Below the pieces are notes generated by a model. The model was given only the letters and a program-made list of their open reading frames with translations. It did no database searches and was not told the DNA's origin. DNA of 64,000 nucleotides from assembly GCA_050258035.1 (NCBI GenBank), contig JBLMYA010000026.1, positions 15,451 to 79,450 on the forward strand. The letters run 5' to 3'. Made by a program: the position numbers and the translations under genes. This stretch comes from DATBLE01 sp050258035. Lineage in GTDB: Bacteria > Actinomycetota > Thermoleophilia > Gaiellales > Gaiellaceae. This document shows, one piece after another, positions 24,162 to 32,538 of the stretch (the stretch's first letter is position 1; each line of letters opens with the position of its first letter).

Positions 24162-25349
24162 TCAGGTGATGCGGCGCGCGCCCACGAAGGTGGCCGCGTA
24201 CCAGGACTCGTTCAGGCTGGAGATCTTGACCACGTCGCCCGTGTGCGGCGCGTGGATGAACTGGCCGCCTCCGATGTAGATCCCGACGTGGCCGAGCCCG
24301 TCGAAGAAGACCAGGTCACCCGGCTCGAGCTGGTCGCGCGAGACCGGGACGCCGTAGTTGTACTGGGCGGCAGCGTTGTGGGGCAGTGAGACGCCGACCT
24401 GCGCGTAGACGAACATGACGAGACCGGAGCAGTCGAAGCCGCCGGGGGACGAGCCGCCCCAGACGTAGGGTGTGCCCAGGTACTGCATCGCGATCCCCAC
24501 GACCCCGGTGTACTGCGAGGGCGGCGCGACCGTGACGGCGCCGTCCGGCGACACCGCCGCCGCGCCGACCACGTCCTGCGCCCGCGCCGCCTGCACGGCC
24601 CGTTCCTGCGCCGCCTGCTGCGCGGCGAGGCGCGCACGGGCCTCGGCCGCGAGGCGGGCCTGACGCGCGGCCTCCTCCCGCTGGAGCCGCTCGATCTCGC
24701 CCTTGATCGAGCTGAGCAGCTGCTGCCGCTCGGCGAGCCCGGACTCGATCTGCCGCTTCGTCGCAGCTCGCTCGGCGACGATCTGCTCCTGCCGGACGTG
24801 CGCGACCTTCAGCTGCCTGGCCCGGACGACGACGTCGCGCTTGAACTGCTTGATCTCGGCGATCACCTGTGTGTCCTGCAAGGACACACTGTTCACGGTC
24901 TCGACGCGGTCGAGAAAGTCGCCGATCGAGTGCGAGCCGAGCAGGATCGCGAGCGTGGAATCCTCCTCGCCGCCGGTGTAGAGCGCACGCAGGCGGGCGC
25001 CGAGCCGCCGCTGGGACACGTACAGGTTGTGCTTCGCGATCACGAGGTGCTGCGCGTTGAGGTTGCTCTCGCGCTCGATCGCGGCGAGCTGGTCGGTGGC
25101 GGCGTTGTAGGACTCGATCGCCTTCTCCATCTGGACGTCGAGGGCGTGGATCTCGCCCAGCACCCTCTGCGCCTCTGCGCGCTTCGCCGAGATCGCAGGC
25201 GGCTCCGCGCGCGCGACCTGGGCGGCGAAGGCAGCGAGCAACGACGCCAGGAGCGCGAGGAGTACGAAGGTTGCCTGCCGTCTGTGGGCGCGCCAAGCGA
25301 TTCCCCACACCACTCTCGGCAGGCGCACCGGGAGGGGCCGGTACGTCAC
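24162..25349 (-). CDS. Secreted coiled-coil peptidoglycan hydrolase (NlpC/P60)
   Basis: 395 aa, GTG start. After about 24 basic residues comes a signal peptide (TFVLLALLASLLAAFAAQ, about 27-44). Residues 50-250 form long coiled coils, with an Ala/Arg-rich heptad run at 225-260. The NlpC/P60 domain (about 280-395) has Cys307 in GGFDCSGLV, His354 in LGHVGIYIG and His366 in HAPHTGD: a complete endopeptidase triad that cleaves peptide stems of peptidoglycan. The coiled coil probably autoinhibits or docks it on a partner, as in RipC/PcsB-like enzymes. Divergent to a protein with the same coiled-coil plan. Confidence 0.92.
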   Translation of the reverse strand: MTYRPLPVRLPRVVWGIAWRAHRRQATFVLLALLASLLAAFAAQVARAEPPAISAKRAEAQRVLGEIHALDVQMEKAIESYNAATDQLAAIERESNLNAQHLVIAKHNLYVSQRRLGARLRALYTGGEEDSTLAILLGSHSIGDFLDRVETVNSVSLQDTQVIAEIKQFKRDVVVRARQLKVAHVRQEQIVAERAATKRQIESGLAERQQLLSSIKGEIERLQREEAARQARLAAEARARLAAQQAAQERAVQAARAQDVVGAAAVSPDGAVTVAPPSQYTGVVGIAMQYLGTPYVWGGSSPGGFDCSGLVMFVYAQVGVSLPHNAAAQYNYGVPVSRDQLEPGDLVFFDGLGHVGIYIGGGQFIHAPHTGDVVKISSLNESWYAATFVGARRIT

Positions 25350-25358
25350 GGAGGCAGC

Positions 25359-25387
25359 ACCCTACCAGGGGTTGCGGACAGGGGCAA
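25359..25387 (-). promoter_or_regulatory. Promoter of the NlpC/P60 gene, leaderless arrangement
   Basis: Minus strand TTGCCC (25382-25387), 17 bases, TAGGGT (25359-25364); the GTG start is 9 bases beyond. Transcription would begin at or next to the start codon. Leaderless messages are common in actinobacteria. Confidence 0.55.
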
Positions 25388-25474
25388 CCGCCAATATCGC
25401 TCAAAACGTGTCAATTACGCCAACTGACGCGCGTTTTCGGGACGTGGAGGTGTGGTACGGTCGGGCGGTTCTTG

Positions 25475-26599
25475 GTGGCACAGCGGCACACGATTCCCGT
25501 TTTCGCCGTGCTCGCCGGATTCCTGCTGGTGCTCGGCGTCCCGGCTCCCGTTCCCGCTCAGAGTCCGGGAGTCGGCCAGCTGCGGCAACGCGAGGCTTCC
25601 CTGGCCGCCGAGTCGCGTGCCGCCGTCGTCGAGCTGTACGGGCTCGAGAGCAGGCTGGCCCAGGCACGCTCGGACCTCGCCCGCGTCGAGAGCCACGCCC
25701 GCGCGCTCGCGCGCACGCAGGCGTCGATCCGCCGGAGGCTGTTGGCGGCGCGGCGGACGATGGCCGCCGCGCAGCGGGACCTCGGTGACCAACTGCGCTA
25801 CCTCTACGAGCAGGGAGTCCCCGATCCGATCGCGGTCGTGCTCGGTTCCACCTCCCTCGAGGACGCGATCGACGGCCTCGACGCGGTTCACCGGGCGCGA
25901 CACGCGACGAAGGAGGTGCTCGACCAGGCTCGGTCGGCCCGCACGGAGCTGCTCGTCACCCGCCGGCAGCTCGCTGTGCAGGTTTCCCGGACGAACGAGA
26001 CGCGGGCGCGCCTGGCAGACACCGCTGCGGGACTCGAGCGAGCGCATGCCGAGCGCGCCGGCTACCTCGCCCGACTGCGACACGAGCAGGAGCTGACTGC
26101 AGGGCAGATCTCGCGCCTCGAGCAGCAGGCCCAGGAGGCACGGGCCAGGGCCCGGGCGATCACGCGCGAGGCGAAGCCGGTCCCGCAGACAACGACGGCA
26201 ACCGTCTCCGCACCGGCTCCCGCGCCCGCCGTCGCCGGCTCTTCCACCTCGGACCCGTCCGTCCCGCCGCCCGCTCCGGTCGAATCGGTGGCCGGCGTGA
26301 CGCCGACCGCCCCGACGGCTGCCCCGCCTCCCCCGCAATCCGGGGGGACGATGACGGTGTACGCGACCGGCTACTGCCTGAAGGGCACGACTGCGACCGG
26401 GCTGCCGGTCGGGCCCGGCATCGTCGCCACCGATCCCTCCGTGATCCCGCTGGGGACGCGGATGACGATCCCCGGCTACGGGGAGGGGGTCGCGGCCGAC
26501 ACCGGCGGCAGCATCCAGGGCCGCAGGATCGACGTGTGGATCAGGTCGTGCGCGGCTGCTGCCGCGTTCGGCCGTACCGTCACGATCACGTTCCACTAG
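25475..26599 (+). CDS. Secreted coiled-coil protein with 3D (Asp-Asp-Asp) domain
   Basis: 374 aa from GTG at 25475 (TTG at 25472 possible). Signal peptide to about residue 29 (VPAPVPAQ). Coiled coils span about 30-225, then a Pro/Thr/Ala linker, and a 3D domain at the end (about 285-374): MTVYATGYCLKG, GIVATDPSVIPLG, GVAADTGGSIQGRRIDVW, with the three conserved Asp. 3D domains occur in lytic transglycosylase/MltA and Rpf-like wall enzymes. With the divergent NlpC/P60 protein it looks like a matched pair of wall-remodelling factors. A TACGGT -10-like element (25456-25461) lies 13 bases before the start. Confidence 0.88.
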   Translation: MAQRHTIPVFAVLAGFLLVLGVPAPVPAQSPGVGQLRQREASLAAESRAAVVELYGLESRLAQARSDLARVESHARALARTQASIRRRLLAARRTMAAAQRDLGDQLRYLYEQGVPDPIAVVLGSTSLEDAIDGLDAVHRARHATKEVLDQARSARTELLVTRRQLAVQVSRTNETRARLADTAAGLERAHAERAGYLARLRHEQELTAGQISRLEQQAQEARARARAITREAKPVPQTTTATVSAPAPAPAVAGSSTSDPSVPPPAPVESVAGVTPTAPTAAPPPPQSGGTMTVYATGYCLKGTTATGLPVGPGIVATDPSVIPLGTRMTIPGYGEGVAADTGGSIQGRRIDVWIRSCAAAAAFGRTVTITFH

Positions 26600-26637
26600 C
26601 AATACGTCTAGGATTCGCCCGTGCGGCGCGGGGGGTC

Positions 26638-27315
26638 GTGATCGGCGACACGGCGAACGGTTCGCGGGACGACGTGCGGGTGGTCCTCGTCGACGACCAC
26701 GATCTCTTCCGCACGGGCCTTCGCAACCTGCTCGAGGAGCAGCCGGGCATCCACGTGCTGGGCGAGGCGGCGGACGGCGTCGAGGCGGTGCGGCTCGTTC
26801 GCGAGGCCGCCCCGGACGTCGTCGTCATGGATCTGAACATGCCGAAGATGAGCGGGGTCGAGGCGACGAGGCACATCACCGCCCAGTCGCCGCTGACCCG
26901 GGTGATCGTCCTGACCATCTCGGACCAGGACGCTGACGTGATGGACGCGATCGTCGCAGGCGCGTGCGGCTACCTCCTCAAGGACGCGACGATCGAGAAC
27001 GTCGTCGCCGGGATCCACTCGGCCGCCATCGGCACGGCGCTGATCTCCCCCGTGATCGCGTCGAAGGTGCTCCAGCGCGTCCGCGCCACCACCGCGGACG
27101 CGGAGATGGCCGAGACGATCCGTGCCGAGCTCTCCGACCGCGAGCTCGAGGTGCTGAAGCTGATCGCAAACGGCAAGGACAACGCCCAGATCGCCGCCGA
27201 GCTGGTGATCAGTCCGAAGACGGTCAAGAACCACATCTCGAACATCCTGATGAAGCTCCAGATCCAGAACCGGATCCAGGCCGCCGTCTACGCGGTCCGC
27301 AGCGGCATCGCCTGA
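26638..27315 (+). CDS. NarL/FixJ-family response regulator (orphan)
   Basis: 225 aa from GTG at 26638. Receiver domain: acidic pair Asp19/Asp20 in VLVDDHDLFR, phosphoacceptor Asp65 in VVVMDLNMP, Thr near 93 in IVLTISD, Lys near 115 in YLLKDA. LuxR-type HTH at about 160-220 (LSDRELEVLKLIANGKDNAQIAAEL, PKTVKNHISNIL). Phosphorylation by a sensor kinase would activate DNA binding; no kinase gene is adjacent, so its partner is elsewhere. The start is at the first GTG before the receiver; an in-frame extension further upstream overlaps the 3D gene and is not conserved. Confidence 0.9.
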   Translation: MIGDTANGSRDDVRVVLVDDHDLFRTGLRNLLEEQPGIHVLGEAADGVEAVRLVREAAPDVVVMDLNMPKMSGVEATRHITAQSPLTRVIVLTISDQDADVMDAIVAGACGYLLKDATIENVVAGIHSAAIGTALISPVIASKVLQRVRATTADAEMAETIRAELSDRELEVLKLIANGKDNAQIAAELVISPKTVKNHISNILMKLQIQNRIQAAVYAVRSGIA

Positions 27316-27319
27316 CGCA

Positions 27320-27679
27320 TCACGCGCGCACCCGGAGCCTGCTCGCCTTCGCCGCCAGCGTTCGCAGCGCCGCGCGGAGCTCTTCGATCTGGCTGTCGGC
27401 GCGGGCGATGCCCTGGGCGAGCGCCTTGATCTCGACCACGCCCGCCGAGCCGCCGGCAGAGACGGTCACCACCCGCTCCTCGAGACGGCCGCGCAGGCGT
27501 CGCCGCTCGTCCTCCGTTCGCAGCACGCAGGCGTAGCCGTCGGTGAGGACGCGCTCGACGTCGACGAGCGACGCCGCCGGCGCGTCGCACAGCTCCCTGA
27601 CGTTGCCGAGCACGGCACCAGAATCCAGCTCCCCTCCGGCCACTTCGTCGATTATCCGAGGCCGGGCGAGCTTCTCCAT
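27320..27679 (-). CDS. Conserved-looking small protein, unknown function
   Basis: 119 aa, ATG start. The first half is acidic with a single Cys pair (ELCDAP, YACVLRT); the second half (about 60-112) is a long amphipathic helix with heptads (RRRLRGRLEERV, IEELRAALRTLAAKASRL). I recognise no family. It ends 4 bases from the convergent response regulator and starts 50 bases from ligA, on the same strand as ligA. Possibly a coiled-coil regulator or chaperone-like factor; no functional claim can be made. Confidence 0.7.
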   Translation of the reverse strand: MEKLARPRIIDEVAGGELDSGAVLGNVRELCDAPAASLVDVERVLTDGYACVLRTEDERRRLRGRLEERVVTVSAGGSAGVVEIKALAQGIARADSQIEELRAALRTLAAKASRLRVRA

Positions 27680-27729
27680 CGGGCGGCGGTCCTATCTTCC
27701 GGGCCGCCGGGTCCCAGTTGGCAGCCCTG

Positions 27730-29736
27730 CTAACGGAGCAGTTCCAGGAAGTCCGCTTCGGCCAGCAGCGGAACACCTTCCCGCTGGGCCTTGGTCAGCT
27801 TGGACGAACCCGGCTCCTCGCCCACGATCAGGCCCGTCGTCTTCTTCGAGACCGACCCGGTCACCTTCGCGCCTCTCGCTTCGAGCGCTGCGGCCGCCTC
27901 CTCGCGCGACATCGCCTCGAGCGTCCCGGTGATCACGTACGTCGAACCGGTCAAGGGCCCTTCAGCCGGCCGGTCTTCCTCGCCGATCTCGAACCGGAGG
28001 CCAACGTCGCGCAACTCCTGGACCAGCGTCCGGTTCTGCTCGTCGGCGAACCATTCGACGACGATCTCCGCTCGATCGGGCCCGAAGCCCTCGACCTCGG
28101 CCATCTGCTCCTGGGTCGCCGCGATCAGGCGGTCGACGTTCTCGAAGTGCCGGGCCAGGTTCTGGGCCAGCACCCACCCCAGGCCGGAGATGTTGAGCCC
28201 GAGCAGCACGCGCGAGAAGGGCACCTGCTTCGATCCCTGGATCGCCTCGATCGCAGCCGTCGCCGAGATCTCGGCGAAGCCCTCCAACTCGAGGAGCTGT
28301 TCCTTCGTCAGCCGGTAGAGATCAGGGAGCGAGCGGACGAGCCCCTCGCTCCAGAGCGTGCGGATCGTCTGCTCGCCGACGCCCTCGATGTCCGCGATGC
28401 CCGTCCAGTTGATCAGGGTCTCGAGCCCGCGCGACGGACAGGCGCGGTTCGGGCAGCGGTGCATCACCTCGCCCTCCGGCTTGACGATCTCGGTCCCGCA
28501 CAGCGGACAGCGTTTCGGCATCCGGAACTCCTTCGTCCCGGGGCCGTGCTCGCCCGCGGGGCCGACGATCTGCGGGATCACGTCCCCCGCCCGCTGGACG
28601 ATCACGTCGTCGCCTTCGCGGATCTGCTTGCGGTTGATGTCCTCTTCGTTGTGGAGCGTCGCGCGGGAGACCGTGACGCCACCGACCTCGACCGGCTCGA
28701 GCACGGCCCACGGGTTGAGCGCGCCCGTTCTGCCCACGCGGATCCTGATCTCGAGCAGCCGGGTCACCGCCGTCATCGGTGCCCACTTGTAGGCACGTGC
28801 CCACCTCGGCCGGGAGTGGAGCGCACCCAATCGGCGCTGCTGATCGAGCGAGTCGACCTTGATCACGATCCCGTCGATCTCGTAGTCGAGTTCGACGCGC
28901 CGCGTCTCCCACGCCCGGCACGCTTCCGCGACCTCCTCGATCGTCTCGAGCCGCTCGGCGTGCGGGTTCGTGCGGAAGCCGCGTTCGGCGAGCCACGCCA
29001 GCATCTCGAACTGGCCCTCGAACCGCACCCCGTCCGCCGCGCCGACGCCGTAGGCCCAGATCGAGAGCGGCCGGTCGGCGGTGATCGCCGAGTTCTTCTG
29101 ACGCAACGACCCGGCGGCCGCGTTGCGAGGATTCGGGGCGAGCTTCTGGTTCGTCCCCGCCAGCCGCTCGTTCAGCTCGCGAAAGCCGCTGAGCGGTAGG
29201 TACACCTCGCCGCGGACCTCGAGCACGGCGGGCACGCCGTCGCCGTGCATCCGGAGCGGGATGGCTCTGATCGTGCGCAGGTTCGGGGTGACATCCTCGC
29301 CCTGGACCCCGTCGCCGCGCGTCGCTCCCCTGACCAGCACGCCGTTCTCGTAGGTGAGATTGACGGCGAGCCCGTCGATCTTCGGCTCGATCACGTACGC
29401 GACCGGCCCGTCGGTGCCGAGCCGCTTGCGGACGTCGTCCGCCCACTTCAGGAGCCCCTCGTCGGTCGTCACCTTCTCCAGCGAGCCCATCTGCTCCAGG
29501 TGCCGCACCTTCTGGAACTTGTCCGACGGAGGCGCACCGACGCGGTGCGTGGGCGAGTCGGGCGTCAGCAGGCCCGGATCGGCCTCCTCGATCGCGACCA
29601 ACTCGTCGTACAGTCGGTCGTACTCGGCGTCCGAGACCGACGGCTCGTCGAGGACGTGGTACTCGTAGAGGTAGCGGTTGAGGAGCTCTCGGAGCTCGGC
29701 CGCTCGTTTCTCGACAGTCGGGCTAGAGGACGGCAT
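27730..29736 (-). CDS. ligA: NAD-dependent DNA ligase LigA
   Basis: 668 aa, usual length. Domains: Ia (YLYEYHVLDEPSVSDAEYDRL), adenylation with Lys119 in EPKIDG, the RGDGVQGEDVT and EVRGEVY motifs, OB fold (RAGDVIPQI), Cys4 zinc finger (CPLCGTE...CPNRACPS), helix-hairpin-helix repeats and a C-terminal BRCT domain (GSTYVITGTLEAMSREEA...). It seals nicks during replication and repair using NAD+. ATG at 29736 is chosen because the N-terminal helix follows; the start lies 14 bases inside the upstream HAD gene. Confidence 0.96.
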   Translation of the reverse strand: MPSSSPTVEKRAAELRELLNRYLYEYHVLDEPSVSDAEYDRLYDELVAIEEADPGLLTPDSPTHRVGAPPSDKFQKVRHLEQMGSLEKVTTDEGLLKWADDVRKRLGTDGPVAYVIEPKIDGLAVNLTYENGVLVRGATRGDGVQGEDVTPNLRTIRAIPLRMHGDGVPAVLEVRGEVYLPLSGFRELNERLAGTNQKLAPNPRNAAAGSLRQKNSAITADRPLSIWAYGVGAADGVRFEGQFEMLAWLAERGFRTNPHAERLETIEEVAEACRAWETRRVELDYEIDGIVIKVDSLDQQRRLGALHSRPRWARAYKWAPMTAVTRLLEIRIRVGRTGALNPWAVLEPVEVGGVTVSRATLHNEEDINRKQIREGDDVIVQRAGDVIPQIVGPAGEHGPGTKEFRMPKRCPLCGTEIVKPEGEVMHRCPNRACPSRGLETLINWTGIADIEGVGEQTIRTLWSEGLVRSLPDLYRLTKEQLLELEGFAEISATAAIEAIQGSKQVPFSRVLLGLNISGLGWVLAQNLARHFENVDRLIAATQEQMAEVEGFGPDRAEIVVEWFADEQNRTLVQELRDVGLRFEIGEEDRPAEGPLTGSTYVITGTLEAMSREEAAAALEARGAKVTGSVSKKTTGLIVGEEPGSSKLTKAQREGVPLLAEADFLELLR

Positions 29737-30358
29737 AGAGCTCGTCGGCGGTGTCGACGACTGCGTCCGGCCCCTCGGCCTCCATCCGCTCGCGGCTGTG
29801 GATGCCGCCCCAGGTGACGCCGATCGCGTGGACGCCTGCGGCTTTGGCGGCAGTGATGTCGAACGGAGCGTCGCCGACGTAGGCGGTCGCGTCCGGGTCG
29901 ACATCGAGCCGGTCGAGCGCGATCAGGATCTGGTCGGGGTGCGGCTTCCCCCGCGGCGCCTCGTCCGAGCCCACCACGACGTCCATCAGGTCGCCGAACC
30001 CGAGCGCCTCGAGCGCGAGCTGGACGATGTCGTGCCGCTTGGCGCTGACGATCCCGAGTTGCCGCCCCTCACCGTCCAGCCGCTCGAGAAGCTCCAGCAT
30101 GCCCGGGAAGGCCTCCAGCTCGGAGTGGAGCGGGCGGTAGAAGTCGCGATAGGCCTGCGCGAGCTCCGCCGCCTTCTCCTCGTCGAACTCGCGCATCTGC
30201 TCCTCCAGGTGGCCGCTGCCGACCTTGGCCATCAGCACCTCGTCGGGGAAGGCGCGGCCGAGGACGGTTTCCGTGGCGTGCCGGTAGGAGGCGAGGATCA
30301 TCCAGCCCGAGTCGACGATCGTGCCGTCGAGGTCGAAGAGAACCACCGGAAAGCGCAT
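29723..30358 (-). CDS. HAD phosphatase, phosphoglycolate phosphatase-like
   Basis: 211 aa subfamily IA HAD. Motif I FDLDGTIVDSG (about 8-18), motif II IVSAKR, motif III Lys in RGKPHPD, motif IV YVGDAPFDITAAKAAG. The helical cap covers about 20-90. It likely dephosphorylates phosphoglycolate or a comparable small phosphate; family members are often promiscuous. It overlaps ligA by 14 bases and precedes it, so the two may be co-transcribed. Only a few bases separate its ATG from a -10-like hexamer, suggesting a leaderless message. Confidence 0.87.
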   Translation of the reverse strand: MRFPVVLFDLDGTIVDSGWMILASYRHATETVLGRAFPDEVLMAKVGSGHLEEQMREFDEEKAAELAQAYRDFYRPLHSELEAFPGMLELLERLDGEGRQLGIVSAKRHDIVQLALEALGFGDLMDVVVGSDEAPRGKPHPDQILIALDRLDVDPDATAYVGDAPFDITAAKAAGVHAIGVTWGGIHSRERMEAEGPDAVVDTADELYAVL

Positions 30359-30364
30359 TTACCT

Positions 30365-30390
30365 GATGCTAACGACGCGGGATTAGCATC
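30365..30390. promoter_or_regulatory. Mirror-image -10 elements between divergent genes
   Basis: GATGCTAA (30365-30372) and TTAGCATC (30383-30390) are perfect inverted repeats 10 bases apart. Each arm contains TAGCAT in the direction of the gene it faces, with the start codon exactly 7 bases later (ATG at 30358, GTG at 30397). They may be two -10 hexamers for leaderless genes, an operator, or both. Confidence 0.5.
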
Positions 30391-30396
30391 CGGTCC

Positions 30397-31209
30397 GTGG
30401 TTCGAGCAGCGGTCGTGTTCGCGGTCGCACTCCTCCTCGCCGGCGGTGGTTCTGCGCTCGGGGCCGGCGGAGCCGACACCTTCAGGACACCCTCAGGCAA
30501 CATCCGCTGCGCGTACGAGCACTACGGCTTCGCCCCGATCGACCTGCGCTGCGACATCCTCACGGGCATCAAGCCGCTGCCTCCGCGGCCGAAGAACTGC
30601 GACCTCGATTGGGGTGTCGGCTACGCGATGGGCCAGCGCGGGCCGGCCCGCGTCCTGTGCGCCGGCGACACGGTCTCCAGCCCGACCGCCCCGGTGCTCG
30701 CCTACGGTACGACGCGACAGTTCGGCGTTTTCCGCTGCACCTCGACGAGGGCCGGGCTGCGCTGCGTGAACTCGACCGGCAACGGGTTCTTCCTGAGCAC
30801 GCGCCACTCGTACACCTTCAAGGAGCCGGCACCGAGGAACGGGTCGTTCAGGACACCGTCCGGCAACATCGTCTGCGGCTACGGCATCGCCCCCGACGGG
30901 TCGGCCTCGATGGAATGCGGGATCAGGAGCGGCCTGAAGCCGCCGCCGAAGCCGATCCACTGCGGCGCCGGGGACCCGAACGACAAGCGCGTCGGTCTGA
31001 CCGAGACCGGCCCGGCCCGTCCCGTCCTCTGTGCAGGTGACCCGGGTCCGCTGCTGCCTCAGGTCCAGGCGACGGCGAGGGTGCTCGGCTACAGCTCGAC
31101 GATCAGGATCGGTGGGATCACCTGCTCGTCCGCGACGACCGGCCTCACCTGCCGGAACCGCGCAGGCCACGGGTTCTTCCTCAGCCGCCAGAACTGGCGG
31201 ACGTTCTAG
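30397..31209 (+). CDS. Secreted protein with two DUF6636-like repeats
   Basis: 270 aa from GTG. Signal peptide about 1-24. The mature protein is a tandem duplication: FRTPSGNIRCAY (28-39) and FRTPSGNIVCGY (about 152-163) each begin a module of about 110 residues ending GNGFFLS and GHGFFLS. Each copy has six Cys at matching positions, so disulfide-bonded twin domains are expected outside the cell. This matches the pattern I know as DUF6636 in actinobacteria; its function is unknown. The stop overlaps that of the convergent truA within a few bases. Confidence 0.8.
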   Translation: MVRAAVVFAVALLLAGGGSALGAGGADTFRTPSGNIRCAYEHYGFAPIDLRCDILTGIKPLPPRPKNCDLDWGVGYAMGQRGPARVLCAGDTVSSPTAPVLAYGTTRQFGVFRCTSTRAGLRCVNSTGNGFFLSTRHSYTFKEPAPRNGSFRTPSGNIVCGYGIAPDGSASMECGIRSGLKPPPKPIHCGAGDPNDKRVGLTETGPARPVLCAGDPGPLLPQVQATARVLGYSSTIRIGGITCSSATTGLTCRNRAGHGFFLSRQNWRTF

Positions 31210-31922
31210 TACTCCACTGACACGAGGTACAGGCCCCACGGCGGCGCGGTCGAGCCGGCCTCCGGCCGCGGGCGCCCCTCGAGCAGGGCGGCGATCTCGT
31301 GCGGCTCTTTCTCGATCATCGTCCCGACTAGGGTCCGCACCATGTGCCGGAGGAAGCTGTCGGCGGTGATCTCGAGCTCGATCGCGTCCCCGCGCACGTG
31401 CCAGGCGGCGTTCTTCACCTCGCGCCGGAAGCCGACGTGCTGCGTCTCGGTCGGCGTGAACGCCCGGAAGTCGTGCTCGCCGAGGATCAGGTGGGCGGAC
31501 TCGGCCAGCTTCGGCTCGTCGATCGGTCGCGGCATCCACCAGCTCCGCCGCTGCTCGAACGGCGACGGTGTCTGCCGCCGCCAGATCCGGTAGCGGTACG
31601 AGCGCGAACGGGCCGAGTGCCTGGCGTCGAACTCGAGCGTCGCCTCCGCCGCGGCGATGACGGACAGGTCGTCCGGGAGCGCCGTGTTCAGGGCCTCCGC
31701 TGCGCTCGCAACCGGGGGACCGCCCTCGACGTCCACGGAGGCGACCTGACCGAGCGCATGCACGCCTGCGTCCGTGCGACCGGCGACCCGCAGGTTGTCG
31801 AGGCTCGCGTAGAGGGTGCCGAGTGCGTCGCGCAGGGTCGCCTCGACGGTGCGGAACCCTGGTTGAGCTGCCCAGCCGGAGAAATCGGTACCGTCGTACT
31901 CCATGTCGAGCCTCAGGCGCAC
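31206..31922 (-). CDS. truA: tRNA pseudouridine(38-40) synthase TruA
   Basis: 238 aa from a GTG at 31922. The N-terminus VRLRLDMEYDGTDFSGW aligns with the family, so this start beats the internal ATG at 31904. The catalytic Asp51 is in RVAGRTDAGVHALGQ; FRAFTPTET and the C-terminal RHMVRTLVGTMIE follow. It isomerises uridines in the anticodon stem of many tRNAs. truA commonly follows rplQ, and here four other genes or fragments separate them. Its start overlaps the divergent cyclophilin start by about 20 bases. Confidence 0.93.
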   Translation of the reverse strand: MRLRLDMEYDGTDFSGWAAQPGFRTVEATLRDALGTLYASLDNLRVAGRTDAGVHALGQVASVDVEGGPPVASAAEALNTALPDDLSVIAAAEATLEFDARHSARSRSYRYRIWRRQTPSPFEQRRSWWMPRPIDEPKLAESAHLILGEHDFRAFTPTETQHVGFRREVKNAAWHVRGDAIELEITADSFLRHMVRTLVGTMIEKEPHEIAALLEGRPRPEAGSTAPPWGLYLVSVEY

Positions 31923-32538
31923 GGTTCTTCCCGACACTGTGCCGATCGTCGCACTCGCAGCGGCCGCCGTCCTGCTGGCGGCGGGCTGCGGCGGAAGCGG
32001 CTCCAAGGAGAGCGCGTCGACGACGGCCGGGTCGAGCTCCGGCAGACCGGCGCTCGACCCCTCGAAGACCTACACCGTCGCGCTGAAGACGAACCAGGGC
32101 ACCTTCGCGTTCGACCTCGACGTGAAGGACTCGCCGCATACGGCCGCGTCGTTCGCGGCGCTCGTGAAGAAGGGGTTCTTCGACGGCCTCACCTTCCACC
32201 GGATCGTGCCGGGTTTCGTGATCCAGGGCGGCGACCCCAACGGCGACGGCACGGGTGGGCCCGGCTACACGACTGTGGACGCGCCCCCGGCGGATGCGAA
32301 GTACACGAGGGGCGTGGTGGCGATGGCGAAGACGGCTGCGGAGCCGCCCGGGACCGCAGGCAGCCAGTTCTTCGTGGTCACGGGCGCCGACGCCGGCCTG
32401 CCCCCCGACTATGCGCTGCTGGGCAAGGTGTCGAGCGGAATGGACGTCGTCGACAAGATCGGCGAGCTCGGCGATCCGGCGACCGAGCAGCCGACGAAGC
32501 GCGTCGTGATCGAGAAAGCAACGGTCTCCGAGAGCTAG
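31903..32538 (+). CDS. Lipoprotein peptidyl-prolyl cis-trans isomerase (cyclophilin)
   Basis: 211 aa. The signal sequence MSSLRRTVLPDTVPIVALAAAAVLLAAGC ends in a lipobox, so Cys29 is the lipidated residue. A short Ser/Thr linker leads to the cyclophilin domain (about 55-208): GTFAFDL, FHRIVPGFVIQGGDPNGDG, GSQFFVV and LLGKVSSGMDVVDKI, with the catalytic Arg in FHRIV. It probably assists folding of exported proteins at the outer face of the membrane. An alternative GTG at 31939 would lose the charged region, so the ATG is preferred despite overlapping truA. Its stop overlaps that of the ArsR remnant. Confidence 0.92.
   Translation: MSSLRRTVLPDTVPIVALAAAAVLLAAGCGGSGSKESASTTAGSSSGRPALDPSKTYTVALKTNQGTFAFDLDVKDSPHTAASFAALVKKGFFDGLTFHRIVPGFVIQGGDPNGDGTGGPGYTTVDAPPADAKYTRGVVAMAKTAAEPPGTAGSQFFVVTGADAGLPPDYALLGKVSSGMDVVDKIGELGDPATEQPTKRVVIEKATVSES

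Noticed and set aside
25350..25474. Possible c-di-AMP (ydaO) riboswitch before the NlpC/P60 gene
   Set aside because: Such riboswitches often precede wall hydrolases in actinobacteria, but the promoter leaves no room for one; the message looks leaderless.
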